This document shows positions 1 through 13,007 of a DNA stretch of 64,000 bases, one piece after another. The DNA lies in the NCBI GenBank assembly GCA_031216445.1, contig CM062202.1, forward strand, positions 1,480,001-1,544,000, given 5' to 3'. The stretch comes from Lateolabrax maculatus. Taxonomy: Eukaryota > Chordata > Actinopteri > Acropomatiformes > Lateolabracidae. The translations under genes were made by a program, and so were the position numbers. Numbering within the stretch: position 1 is the first letter of the stretch; the number at the start of each line of letters is the position of its first letter. The notes below the pieces were generated by a model that saw only the letters and a program-made list of their open reading frames with translations, was not told where the DNA came from and ran no database searches.

Positions 1-1101
1 TACACAGGAGAGCTCACACACGTTCCCTTTAAACTCCATCACACACCGATTCTTTACCATGTGTAGCTGAAACACGCAGAGAGCTTGTACTCCATTCACA
101 AGTAATATACCTCATAATGCTTAAACATGCACTGATATATATGCACAACTCAAGTGTGTGATGTGAAGTACTCAAAGAAAGGAGAGTGTTTTGGTTATTG
201 AGCCATTAAAGTGGTTATTCATTGAACGTGTTTTGACATTTGGATATTTTAGAATCTGGTTGTTTTTGAGAAGCACCCTGAACGAACGGAAAGTCAGTTT
301 TAATGGGGAAATTCACTGGTTGTAAACAACAAAGGAGAAAGTGAGGCAACTTGACAGCAATAAAAGCATTATAATTATTTATATACCTGGAAAGACTGGA
401 AATCAGTCCTGTTGAGTGTTTCCAATGTTTTATACTTTAATAGAAGGGACGAATTTCAGTCAAAAAAGGCTGAATTTACAACAACTGAAACTCTCTTTGG
501 ACCAAAAAAACATGTAAGACACAACTTAATGTCAATGAAATCCACACAACAACATGTTGCTTTGTTTCCTTTATTGAGGACGTCGAGGGCGAGTTCACAT
601 CAACACGAGTCACTTCGACGAGCACACGAAGAAGAGCGGCAGCTGAGCCGCCATCACGGTCGTTCACTCGCTCATGTTCGTTCTCTCCGAGGAGGGAGAG
701 GAAGCAGGTGAGAGTTCAGAGAAGCGAGCTGGGATTTAAAAAACAATAAAAAACAGACTCCTTGTAGCGTGACATCATTAGATTTCCGTCTTCAGTAGGA
801 ACCAATGGGCTTGGAGCGGAGACAGGACAGGAAGTCAGACAGTAATGAAGGACGGACTGACACGTTGTTGGTTTTGGTCTTTTTTTTTTTATGGGATTTG
901 TTAATAAGAAAAATGCAGAATAACACGAGACTGACTTTAAATAATGTGAACATTAAAGAGCAGGAGGAAGACAGAAAACTGGATTGGAAGCTTTTAATTC
1001 TTTGTTTCCTCTCTCCGCCACCGGCTCAGCTGCCGCTCCAGTCTTCACCGCCGCCGGACACGCCGACGTCCCACATATTTAATAAACTCTTAATAATCCT
1101 A
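1..1101. other. Intergenic DNA left of timm50
   Basis: I see no convincing coding exon here. An AATAAA at 359-364 on the plus strand could end a gene lying to the left, but nothing else supports that. An AATAAA on the minus strand (TTTATT at 570-575) is a possible distal polyadenylation signal for timm50. Short open frames on both strands lack splice context and family resemblance. Confidence 0.5.
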
Positions 1102-1107
1102 TTTATT
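1102..1107 (-). promoter_or_regulatory. Candidate timm50 polyadenylation signal
   Basis: TTTATT on the plus strand reads AATAAA on the minus strand, about 510 bases downstream of the timm50 stop codon. This would give a 3' UTR of about 0.5 kb. A second candidate is at 570-575. The choice cannot be made without transcript ends. Confidence 0.4.
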
Positions 1108-1613
1108 GTTTAACAAACAATATTCATTATTTTAACATCGTCTCCAGCAGCCGGACAGCACAGCCCGAGACACACAGAGGAGTAGAAAATAAAATAAAAC
1201 ACATTCTGAGGGTGTGGCACAGCAGAGAGCACCGCTGATCTCAGGTCAGATCCTGCGAGCGGCGGGGCCGACCACAGCTGGAGGGGAAATAGCAGCGCTG
1301 ATATCAGATCAGCCTCCAACCGCCAACAACAAGCGTTTATCCTGACCTGGATCCTCTCTGTCCTCTTTTGTTATTTTTATACCAATCCGCAGCTTGGTAC
1401 GCATCAGGTGACCCCAGTATGGCCAAGGGAGAGGGCCGCCGACGCCCCGCCTCCAAACAAACCAGGAAGTGCCTCTCTTGGTGCAGAGGCCGGCAAACGT
1501 TCCGGCACCGCAGACCCGCCCGCTGAGACGTGATTGGCCCCTCCCCTCACCTGGACGCGGATGGAGGGCCGGGCTGCGATTGGTGGAAGTGTGAGAGGGG
1601 GAGGGGGCGGGGC

Positions 1614-1709
1614 TCACTGCTGTTTGCGCCATAACCGCGAGGCGATGGAGCCGAGAGAGAGTCCCTGTTTCTTCTGCTGGGAGAGCTCGGCCAGACGCTG
1701 CTCCTCCTC
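1614..1709 (-). CDS. timm50: timm50 coding exon 11 (last)
   Basis: Encodes residues 362-392, beginning EEEQRLAELSQQKKQ, then the TGA stop at 1614-1616. The acceptor is CAG just before 1709. The charged Glu/Gln-rich C-terminal tail ending SRLWRKQQ matches the end of vertebrate TIM50. Confidence 0.92.
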   Translation of the reverse strand, partial: EEEQRLAELSQQKKQGLSLGSIASRLWRKQQ

Positions 1710-4700
1710 CTGATGGACGAGACAAATCAAACGCGTCAGATCACAGGAAGTGCAGACAAACGACAGCGGGGCGGCGTTCGGGTTCCCCCTCCTACCTGAG
1801 CCAGCTGAGCCTGTCGGCGTTTGAAGGCGTCGATGGGGTCGTCCTCCAGGGCGTAGTTCTCCAACACCGAGCGCACGTCGTCCACGCCGCTCAGAGCGAT
1901 GGCTGACAGAGAGGAGGACACTGTTCAATCATCTCAAACAGCAACACGACTGGATTTATCGTTCAAATCATCCCATTCAAGAAGAGTCAACGGGCCTCTC
2001 TGTCCTACGACAACTAAAACTGATTCATATAATAATAAGCAGGTCTGTCGGGCCACTTTTGTTCTCGTCTGCAAACATTTTCGAAAGTCTGATTTTGTTG
2101 GTGCGCACAAGTTAAGATCTAATCTGTGTGTCGGTGTTTCATGAATGAGGCCCGATGTCCTTTACCTTAAAGGAACAGTATTACATTTGGAAAATGCCCA
2201 AATCTGTTCCCTTTCTGAGGGGAGATGAGAGGATGGATCTCTCTTTACTGAGCATCCAAAGCTCAGTAACTTACACAAATCTTGTTTGTTTCATATGAAC
2301 ACCAACAGAGTTGTAAAAAACAACAGTTTGTTGTTTCAGATGAACTTTTTCTTCTTCCTGAAACCAAAAACTGTTGTTTTTACGTTTCTGTTGGTGTTCA
2401 GATTGAGTGTGGGAGAAGGTCCAGACAAAATCCAACTGTTCATTTAAAATGCACAAATAAAATAGAACAACTTGTAAAATCCGATGGATCCCTGAACGCC
2501 TCGTTCGGTCTCTTACTCTTGAGGAAGTTGGCGAGGTCGTAGAGCGTTCGGTCCTCTGAGTTTCCGTCCCATTTCTTCAGAGCCATGCCGTTGAAGGGCT
2601 GCAGGCTGAACGCCTCCCGCTTACAGTCCACCACGATCACCTTACTGGTGTCCCGGTTCAGACACGACACGTCCTGAGTGGATGAGAGGGGGGGAGGGAG
2701 GGAGGGAGAGGCAGGTCCAGATGTTAGAGAAACACTTGAAGAGATCCAGAGGTCTAAAACACTTGACTGGCTGGTGATTGAGGATATATTTGTATCCTGC
2801 TACACATGAATATAACCTCTGACCTCAACAATCACAGAACAATTTACATAAAAAGACACTTAAAGTTTAATCGCCCCCCCCCCAACATAAGCTGTGGGAC
2901 CCTGGTGACCTTTTAAAGCCTAAAATATGCAACTTTATTATCTTAATGATCCTTAATATTCAAATTCAAACACACAAAACACACACACACACACACACTT
3001 TCTCTGGTAGCTCCAGCTGGCGGTTATTGGTGTGTGTGTGTGTGTGTGTGTGTGTGAGACAGATGGAGAGGGACGCTGTCTCGATCACCCGGCTCATCTG
3101 GTGCCCCCCCCCCCAAAAAAAACCTGCTGCTGAGGCAGGCAGGCGTGTGTGTGTGAATCCCAGCGGACACATTCGTCCATCAAACAACCAATGAATAAAA
3201 GGCATCTGTCTTCCTTCAGAGTGTGTGTGAGTGTTTATTTATTGAATCAATGGAGGCGTTTTGTCAGCAGCATCTTTTGTCTGTTTTGCCTTTTTAGGGA
3301 AACTTTCAAGTGATTCACTTGTGTGTCAATTATAAACATATTACTGAAGGTCACAATGCACATTCAAGGAGTCATTTCACTCTGCTGAAATGCAATATTT
3401 ATTGGTTTATTCTGAGTTAGGGTTTATTCTGAATGTATTTTCCCATTAAGACCTGTGTGATGTGCTGATATGCTGATTAGAGATGCTGCCCAAAAGAAAA
3501 GCCCACACTTTGATATCAGCAGGTTTTAGTCAGAGTGTGAATGGCTGCATGTAAACTGGAATATTAGAGGAAATATTCATTTTCATTAGAATGTAAACAG
3601 CTTAGTAGGAATATTGTCTTTTTCAGAATAAGGGTGAAAACCGGAGTATTTTGTGCATGTAAACGCAGTCAGTGGTGGATGCCCTTACAGTTTATAGTGC
3701 GCTTTCAAAAGCCCACAGAAACTTCCCTCAGATATTGGGAACTTCAGACTGACTCAGCAGTAAAATGGTGTTAACAGTCCATGAAGGTGCAGCTCTGTAC
3801 AGGTAACCTCCAGCCTGCAGCGTCGGGTCGTTTTAACATCAACCTGCCACAATGAACCCGGCTGACCAGAGAGGCTAAAATGTGGCTCGTTAGTCAAAAC
3901 GTCTCACCGCCATCTTGTCTTTTTATGGTGCTTTATAAAAACATATTTTCAAACACTCATTCTATTTTTTAAATAAATAATGGACATAAAGCACATCTAA
4001 AAACAGCATTGTGTTCCAGGACGGTGGTTAACTCTGCCGACCTGCAGTCATTTGCACACAGAGTTGCATCAATGAAAGGTCGCGCCCCGACAACTTCCAC
4101 TGCGCCACACTTCTCTCTCCGTCTTTGTATGAAAATGCAGCTCGTCAAATCTGCTCTGTGATGTTATTGGCAGAAGCCATCTGTGGCTGCAGCCTCTGTT
4201 TAGGAGATTAGAAACAGAACTGACATCTACTGCTGTGAGGAGGAGACGCTGCATCAACGACCGGCAGAGGAAATCACTGCAGCTCAGAACAGGAACGAGT
4301 CTGGTTTTATACAAGATGCCAACACCAGGGAAGAAAATGTCTGAGTGGTTAAGAATAGACCTAAATTACTTTATTTATATTGAACATCTTACACGTATTT
4401 GTTGTTTAGTTAAATAAAATAAATGTATCCATGGTCTCATTTTTAGCTGAAGAGGCTGCACGTGTATGTGTTAGGTGGGTGGGGATGGGGTACCAATAAA
4501 TAAATGTTTCAATGCATATACTAAACATGAGGGCGACGGGAGGAAACGACCTTCTCCCCTGAAAGCAGAAACACAGAAAGCCCGACAGGGAGGCCTTACG
4601 GACAGCAGGCCGGGACAAAAACAACAAAGTTTGAAGGAAGACGGTTAATCCAACTGTTGTGTTGTGTTTCTTATCCCGGCAACAGCCAACAAACAATAAG

Positions 4701-7700
4701 ACGTCTGATCCATTTTCTCAGATGCAGGCCAGCAAACAATAGAGGGGAGGAGGAATTAATGTAATTTCAGCTGCTCGTGGTTATTACAACATTTCTGAAA
4801 CAGAATATAAAACAAGTCAAAGACCATTAAAACGCTGCCAACATTGTTATTAAACTTTTCTACCAAGTCCAGACTATGTTGGAGGGATAAAAACCAAAAG
4901 AAAGAACTTGGAGTTTACTTAAATCACAAGGGTTTAGATTTGATCCCATTCTCTACCCGGTTTGGTTTATTCCACCTTCTATACAAAGGTGGAAGTCTTT
5001 GAATGTCTCACAGTTGGATTCAGACGTAGAAGAACTGAATAGGCTCCATCAGACGCTGCTACTTATTGATATCTGCGGTTCTGCTGCGTCAAATTTGATC
5101 CTTTCTGTTTGTAACGTTGTCCAGCGTGAGTCTGACAGTGTTGGTCTGTATGTATCCGGAGTTCTGCAGGTGTTAATCGAACAATTAGAGCCAGACCGCT
5201 TCTAAAATAACCTCAAACACGTCTTTGGCGTTTGTATGCGATAAGTAGCGTGTTTTTGCATGAGACAAAAACCCTGAAAGTGCTCTTAATGCCTGTGTGT
5301 GCAGACTGTGTTTGTGTGTGTGTGAGTGTGCAGACTGTGATTGTGTGTGTGTGTGCAGATTTTGAGTTCAAAGCATTTTAGTTGTGTGCATTTGACAGTA
5401 TTCGGATTATAAGCACAGATGGCAGAAAATGCACATCCAGGGACACAATAAAAACAACATTTTAAATTTAATGGGACATTTACTAACTTTCTCTGGACAT
5501 GTGTGGCATGAAAACTCTCCCTCAGCATATGGAGCATTAATAACTCTCTCTTAGCATCTGTTGCATTCAGGTCTGTCTTGGCGTTATGGAGATGAGATGA
5601 TAAGTGTGTCTTATTTCTGGGAAGTAGGTTAACCAGCTCCTTACAACCTCCAGACTGCTCGTCAATAAAAACACAGAGATGACAGTTGGAGGGAGACAGA
5701 AGGAAGAGGAGGAGGGGGAGGAAGAAAGGAGGGAGGGTGGAGAGGGAGGGGGGAGGAACATGTAGGAGGGAGTATCAAAAAGGGAGCAAAGGAAAAGAGA
5801 CAGGAGAGAAGGAAAGGAAGGAAGGCAGGGGTGAAAAGGGAGGTGGGATATGAGGAAGAAGGGAGAGAGGGAAGGAGGCAGAAGGTTAATGAGGCCTGAG
5901 AGGGGGGAGGAGGGGAGGAGGGGAGGAGGGAGGTCTATTGTGGTGAGGAGGAGGAGGAGAAATCAATGTCGGCAGCAGAAGGCAGCAAAGGAGAGCAGAC
6001 ACGGGGGTAACGCAGCCCGTTTGTCAGGTGTTTTCATCAACTTTCTTTACTAAAAGATCGACCGTGGAAACATCTGAGCAGCTTTGATTTCTTTAAGCAA
6101 CTGAAACTCTGACTTCAGTCAGAGGAGACAAACAAAGATGATGTTTAGATGTTTTAATGCAGAATTGTTCGGAGGTGAAGGAGAGTTGAGGTATGTGAAG
6201 TGTCAGTTCAGAGGTTTTCTATAGCGAACGATCACCGTGCTCACTCCTGTTTAACTGGTGCATTTAAACAGCAAAATCTACAATATCCAACTAGAGGCAA
6301 CATGACAATAAAAAAAATTCTGTGTCTATTAATTAATGTTAGTTTATTTCCTTTATATACACATATATTCATTAACATCTTTTATAATTTTCTATTTCAT
6401 TAATGTTAATGTTTCCTTTTTTTAATTATCATATTTCCTTTGACTTGTGATGCTGAATTTCTACATTTCTAATTCTATGAACTGCCTCCTTTTTTTCATT
6501 GACTCTGTTCTCGCTCTGTGACTGTAAGTGTTTAATTATGTTCACCTGACACTTACCTGTTTCCAACACGCTGGACTGTGATAATCAGACCTTTCTGTAA
6601 ACTAACTAATGTACAAAAACTTTAAAAGACAACTTATAAACTTGAGTTGACTGGTTGTATCAGACAAACACACAAACACCCCGTACCTTAACATGATGCC
6701 CCTCCATGTAGTGTGTTGCATCTCTGAAGAGGCGATACATGACGAAACCCTGAGGGTCGATGCTGTCAATCAGAGGATACGCCGTCTACACGCACACACA
6801 CACACGCGCACACACACACACACAAATAAAGACAAAATAATCGTCAGCCACCACACTGTAAAATTGCATCATACATTTTACTGAACCAATAGACAAGTTT
6901 TGCAGTTTTAAATGAAATTCAGATTGGAAATTGACAAATTTTTCAAACAAAAACACTGTTTCTGTATCATAGTAAACTAAATATTTTTAGGTTTTGGACT
7001 ATTTAATGCTCTGGGAAACTGTGAGGGGCATTTTCCAGTATTTTCATACATTTTATAGACTATGGATGAATCAATTAATGCAGAGAGTAATATGTGGATT
7101 CATTGATAATGAAAATATCATTAGTTGCAACCCTTAAAACTAACAAGTAACTTAGTAACTAAGTAACTGAGGTTTGGACTGCAGGAGAAGATCTTTGAGG
7201 AAGAACTTCACTCTGTGGGCCTGTCTTTGTTTCTGTCTGCTGTGTGTCTGCTGTGTGTTTGTGTCCTTCAGATGACCGTAAACAAGTCGACACACTTCAC
7301 ACACAAACAGAGCAGTGAGCTGACAGACGACTCTGTTCGCATCTCAAAGGACGGAGCAGAACCAGGCCGAGGACTGATTACATCAAGACAGCAACAATTA
7401 AATCCTTTTCATTACAAACAGTTTATCACGTGAGACCACAACGTGTCCTTTTTACACTTCGCTTTTTCTACAAATTAAACAAACCTGATTTGACGTGTTA
7501 ATTGGTGAGTTTAGAAGCTGGAAGGTGAATACATTTAATGAATTTTATTACCCTTGAACAACGTCAAAGTATTCCTTTTATAACATTTCCTTGTTATTAG
7601 GTAAAACTTGGACATCGTCATGAATCAGAGTGGTTGTTCCCTGCTGATGAGCTGCAGTCGAAACTACACAAGACCGTGAAAAAAAGAGTTAAAATAAAAT

Positions 7701-7929
7701 CAGTTTCACCTTCGGTGACTCTTCAAACTTTTCTAAATGCAGCCAAAAGCTAAATGAGACGTTAGAACATGGACTGCTTAAACTGTGCGTTTCCTCGGGC
7801 AGCTAAACGACGGCGAGGCAGCATTCAACAGATCTGATGTGATCAAACAGCAGTCAGCTCACATCAGCATGACAGTGAAACCTCTGAGGGCTTATTTAGT
7901 CATAAACACAACTACAGTATCTACAGGCT

Positions 7930-7977
<48 letters not shown>

Positions 7978-8375
7978 TGTGTCTCACCATGCCAGTCTCC
8001 GCAGTGAAGATGACGATTTCGTAGAGCGGCGCGAGCTGCTGAAACAGGTAGTCGATGCCCGGACGTTTCTTAAAGCGCCAACCTGTCGACAACTGGAAAC
8101 GCAGACGTGAGAATCAGTGAAAGAACAGATCAGCCTGACTGACGCTGAAGCCAACAACGAATCTAAAAAAGAAAACTAAGATGGAGAATGTTACTAATGA
8201 CGAAGGTTTCCAGAGAATCTCTCTGATTGGCTGTTCAGTGGTTTCACTCGTGTGCTGCAGTTTGTCCTTCAGCTGCGTTCAGATTAAAACGTTTTTAACT
8301 TCGTCAGACCCCAAAAAACACTGCACAGAGGTTTAAAAGACAAGATGTTACAGTTCTGGAAGATTATAACAGTGG

Positions 8376-8420
<45 letters not shown>

Positions 8421-8625
8421 TGCGTGTGTGCGTGTGTGCGTGCGTGTGTTTAGGGAGAGGGAACAACAGTTGAAGTAGTTACTTTGTGTGAGTGTGTGTT
8501 TCTCTTACAGGCAGGAAAGTTCAAGTGGTGTAGCAGGTGGAGCTACTTCTGTTTGTTTGTCTTAACAGGCGGCAGGTGTCGAGTTACGGCTGCTGCACAC
8601 CTGTCAGGTAGGTGGACAGAGTGGG

Positions 8626-8656
<31 letters not shown>

Positions 8657-11600
8657 ATTTCTAAAACAGGGAGCGTCTCGTCAGACAACAAGACAAGTCG
8701 ACAGGTGGTGGGACACACCTCTGACACACTCCATATCCTCCACCTGTCCCATAAAACCCTCGACCCCCACAGTCACCTCCACTCTTCCTTCTTCATATCT
8801 GTTACCTGTGTACTTTTCTTCTGTTTATGTTAATAATTAATATATAAGAAGTTTAACTGATTATTTCTATAGAAGAGCAGAGAAATATTACTGGAGGAGG
8901 GAAAATGAAGAGAAAGTAAGAGCAGGGAGGAGTAGAGGAGGCAGGAGAGAGCATTAAGGCCTCAGTATGCTCCGACTAAAGTGCTTTTTGGATGGTCGGA
9001 CTATGTCTGATTGATTAATTAACTATATTAATTTCTAAATATTTGTTTTGCTGAATATCATGCCAATAGCTCCGTGGCAACGGCGGCACATCCAAATGCA
9101 GCGGCCGCAGCTCCTTCAAACTTTGTTACATGTTTGTTTTAATCGGTTATTTCTTTACAGCAGAAATACACTCAATGGGAGAAAAACGAAGCGTAGGTTT
9201 TGGATCAAGACGATTATTTTAAGTATAAAAACACTGGGAGTAGAGGAGTGGAGCGTGTGAAGTGACGTACCGACCACTCCGGGTGCAGCAGGACGTCGGT
9301 GAGCTCCAGCACCAGGGTGTAGGGAGGCTGGTAGTACGGCTCCTTCAGGGGGTCGGGCAGCAGCTTCGGGCTCGTCGGCTCGATGATCATCTGACCGTGA
9401 CATCATCAATAGGGGACACACACACACACAAACACGGAGACACAAACACGGAGACACAAACACGGAGACACACACACGGAGACACAAACATGGAGACGGT
9501 AGGTCACACTGTGTCTTCATAAATCAAAAGCACATATTTCACAACACAGATGAGGAAGTCGATGAGTCTGACAGAAGTTAAGGAAAACCCAGCCGCGATA
9601 TGTTTTATATTTAGGACTGAATATTACAAAATACAGATATTATTTTTTGTTCACAGCTGCATATTAGCTCATATTAATGCTCTGAAAAACCCAAAAAGGA
9701 AGATGGGGTATGCCCATATTAGGCTGCACCTACAGAATATACATATTTTACACCACAACTTCACCGAGGGTGCTGGAGGAAAACCCCAAACTATAACATG
9801 AATCCTTACTGCAAGAAGCTCAGATCAAACGGAGATGTGGTGAGATGTGGTTTGAGTTTGAAGAAAGTGCAGGTTATTTAAGAATTACATTTCCCCATTC
9901 AGTGTCCGGTACATTTGAAGCATGGGTTTCCACTGTAACGGATTATGACCAGCTTTTTGTTTTGTTTTGTTTTAGTGTAACAAAAAGTAAAACCAAGAAG
10001 CAGTAAACCAAAATAAAATACAGGCCAACATCATAACTGTCATAAGGATAATATTTCAACATTTTTCAACAAATACTGAGGTTGTATGTCAAAACAACCT
10101 CTTAAGATCATTTTAAAAAAGAAATTCCATTACTTCGGGAATGTTTTCTATATTTCCAGCTATTTTATTTTGTATTTATTTAGTTTGAATTAATTTAAAA
10201 AACAGCTGATGATGTAAAATTAGTTTTCTAAAAGATTTCTGCCTTTCCATCACTTATGATTTATATTTCATCTCTCCTTAATCTTTTAGAGAGAGGTCTT
10301 TGTATAAGCTTATATCGTCTCCTGCTCTGACTTATTTTTATTTTCAATTCATGTATATATGATTATATAGATGTGTTTGTGTCTGCATACATGTCTCTGT
10401 ATACATGTCATATATTAAATATATTCTGATGAGGACTTTGTGTATTTATTCTTGTATTTCTTCAATTCTTTGGCCTAAAATACTCATATTTAAAAGCTTC
10501 CCAAGAGAAAAATGGTATCAGTCTTTAAAAACTCAATATATATGTAAACTGCATGTCAGTTCCCAGATTTCCAGTAAAAAACAAAGCTGAAGACGTCCTC
10601 AGAGGTGGCTACAGTCTGATATTTTATTCACCATTATATGTTTACATGAGGTTTGTCTGTTTCCACTCACCTGTCTGTAGTCCTTGAAGTATTTGAAGGT
10701 TCTTTTCAACTGTTGGACCACTGGAGGGTCTGAAAGAAGGAACGGAAACACACCGATTACATAAAAAAAGTTCAACACATGTCCAGAAAGATCTCCGGCC
10801 CTTTCAGCGTCTGGAATATACGGTTCAATGTACGGACATACAAACAAAGTGTTAGTGGAGATGAATGCGGGACCAAGTTTTCTGTGAAGTGGTTCGATGG
10901 CGGTGAATCAGAACAAGCACAGATGTAGTTTTAATGGGTCCTAAAAACTACAACTCCCTTCAGAGTTCTATGCAGCTGAATGACTGGAGCAACAGCCAGA
11001 ACAGTTCCTGTGACTGACAGCTGATATTTTACTCTTTTATGACAAAGTATTAATTGTCTTCCTCACGGCTATTAAAACTTTCCCATGAAGACGAGCTATT
11101 GAAATATTGATTATTATTCAGGTTGTTGTTTGAGGCCTCCTGAAGAAGTCACGAGGCCTCAAATGTTTCAACACAGACTATGAAAGTGTTTTAATTTCTG
11201 CAGCACCCACATAAAAGTTACTTTACTTCTAAACTCGTGTCTTCTAGGGCTGAAATTTCACACACTCTTCATCGGTTCTAATTTTTTAGATTTAGTCTAA
11301 AGAAAATAATGACAAATGCCCCAAATAATCTGCAAAAGTCCAAAGAGATGTTTTCAAACTGCTTCTTTAGTCTGACCAGGAATAAAAAGGTATTCAGCGC
11401 TCACCGCTTTCTGAAAACCAACTTCTGATCCATAAAAGCCTCATACTGTGTGTGGATTACTTTATTCATGAACTGATCAGACGTACAAGGTGTGAACTCA
11501 ACATGAGTTAATGTATAAAAGGTGGATTTCGTTTTATTTGGATTATGTTTGTTTTTTCTGTGCACACACTTTTATAATTGTGAGGCTTTGTGTGTGTATT

Positions 11601-12565
11601 TATTGAAATGTCATTGCCGACATAAAGCTCTAATATTAGAGAATCCTTCCAAGAAAGCAGAAGAACAGGACGTGAAACTCACAGACATTTCACTCTTGGA
11701 ACAAAGCTCAATGAGTTGTGATTGGTCAGGATGATGACGCAACGCTCAGCAGGGTTATTATCAGTGTGACGATCAGGAGTCACCTGGTTTGACCTGCAGC
11801 CTCTAAACTGATCAGTGAGGCAGAGACGCGACCTGCTAAAAACACCTCCAGCTGTCAACGCGCTAATGACTAATAATAATAAAGACTTCGTTTCCCAGGG
11901 GGCCGTGGGCTCACTACTGCAAATAGGAGCACAATAGCAAGACACACACACACACACACACACACTGCTGTCTCTGGCCAGCCATCTCGCTAAACACACA
12001 CGCTGAAGATAGCACGCTCTGGTCCCAGGGGACTCAATACCCCAGAGTTCATAGCAGCGTGCTGAAGCAGGAAGCAGAAGCCATCTGCCACGGTCCTGCT
12101 GTGATGACGTGCTGACGCTTTCACACGTGTGGGTGTGAACATCTGTTTTTTGACACAAAACAATGTTAGAGGTCAAAGATGCGAGTGAGCAAAATGAACA
12201 GGTTTGATTCCTTCTACAGCAAAGTTTTTGCGTGGAGGTACAGCTCTCCGACGCTGAGTGTGCTCTCAGTTTCACACAGAGATGAGAGGAAAAACGTGAT
12301 AAACTGGAGGAAAATAACAGGAAATAGCTCCTGAGAGTTCCTTGAAAATGTCTGGTACTGGCGCCCAAACATAGAGCTCCTGTTCCAACACTAATATTGG
12401 TTATGGTGGACTACAGAAACAGCATAAACACTTAATCTAGATTGGAGAAACTTTCATAAACTGTTCATAAGGTACTGTGCTTGACAACAGAATAACGATT
12501 AAATGAACGAGGTAAATGAAGAGATTTCTAACCAATCATACAGAAATCCTTTAGAAGCTGACAGC

Positions 12566-12631
<66 letters not shown>

Positions 12632-12950
12632 GGGGATTAAGGCAGGCTTTTATTATGTTAATTGATGTGGAACGGGGGAACAGTGGCAGAGGAGAGGTAG
12701 TGGCGATGGGGGAGGATGGAGGAGTGGAAGTGGTGTCAGCTTGGAGGAAGTCAGCGAGGGTTCAAATGAATGTCCAAATTTCAGAGGCCACTTTCACTGT
12801 TTCACTAGCCAAACCAGTTTTTCCTAAGAATCAAATGGTTTTATTACGGTTCGATGATCTGTGCAGAACAGTAGTGAGTTGTGTACATACTGGTACGGGA
12901 TCTGAATCACCACAGGTCATATCTATTGCCATCTTGTCCATGGGTGAAAC

Positions 12951-13007
<57 letters not shown>

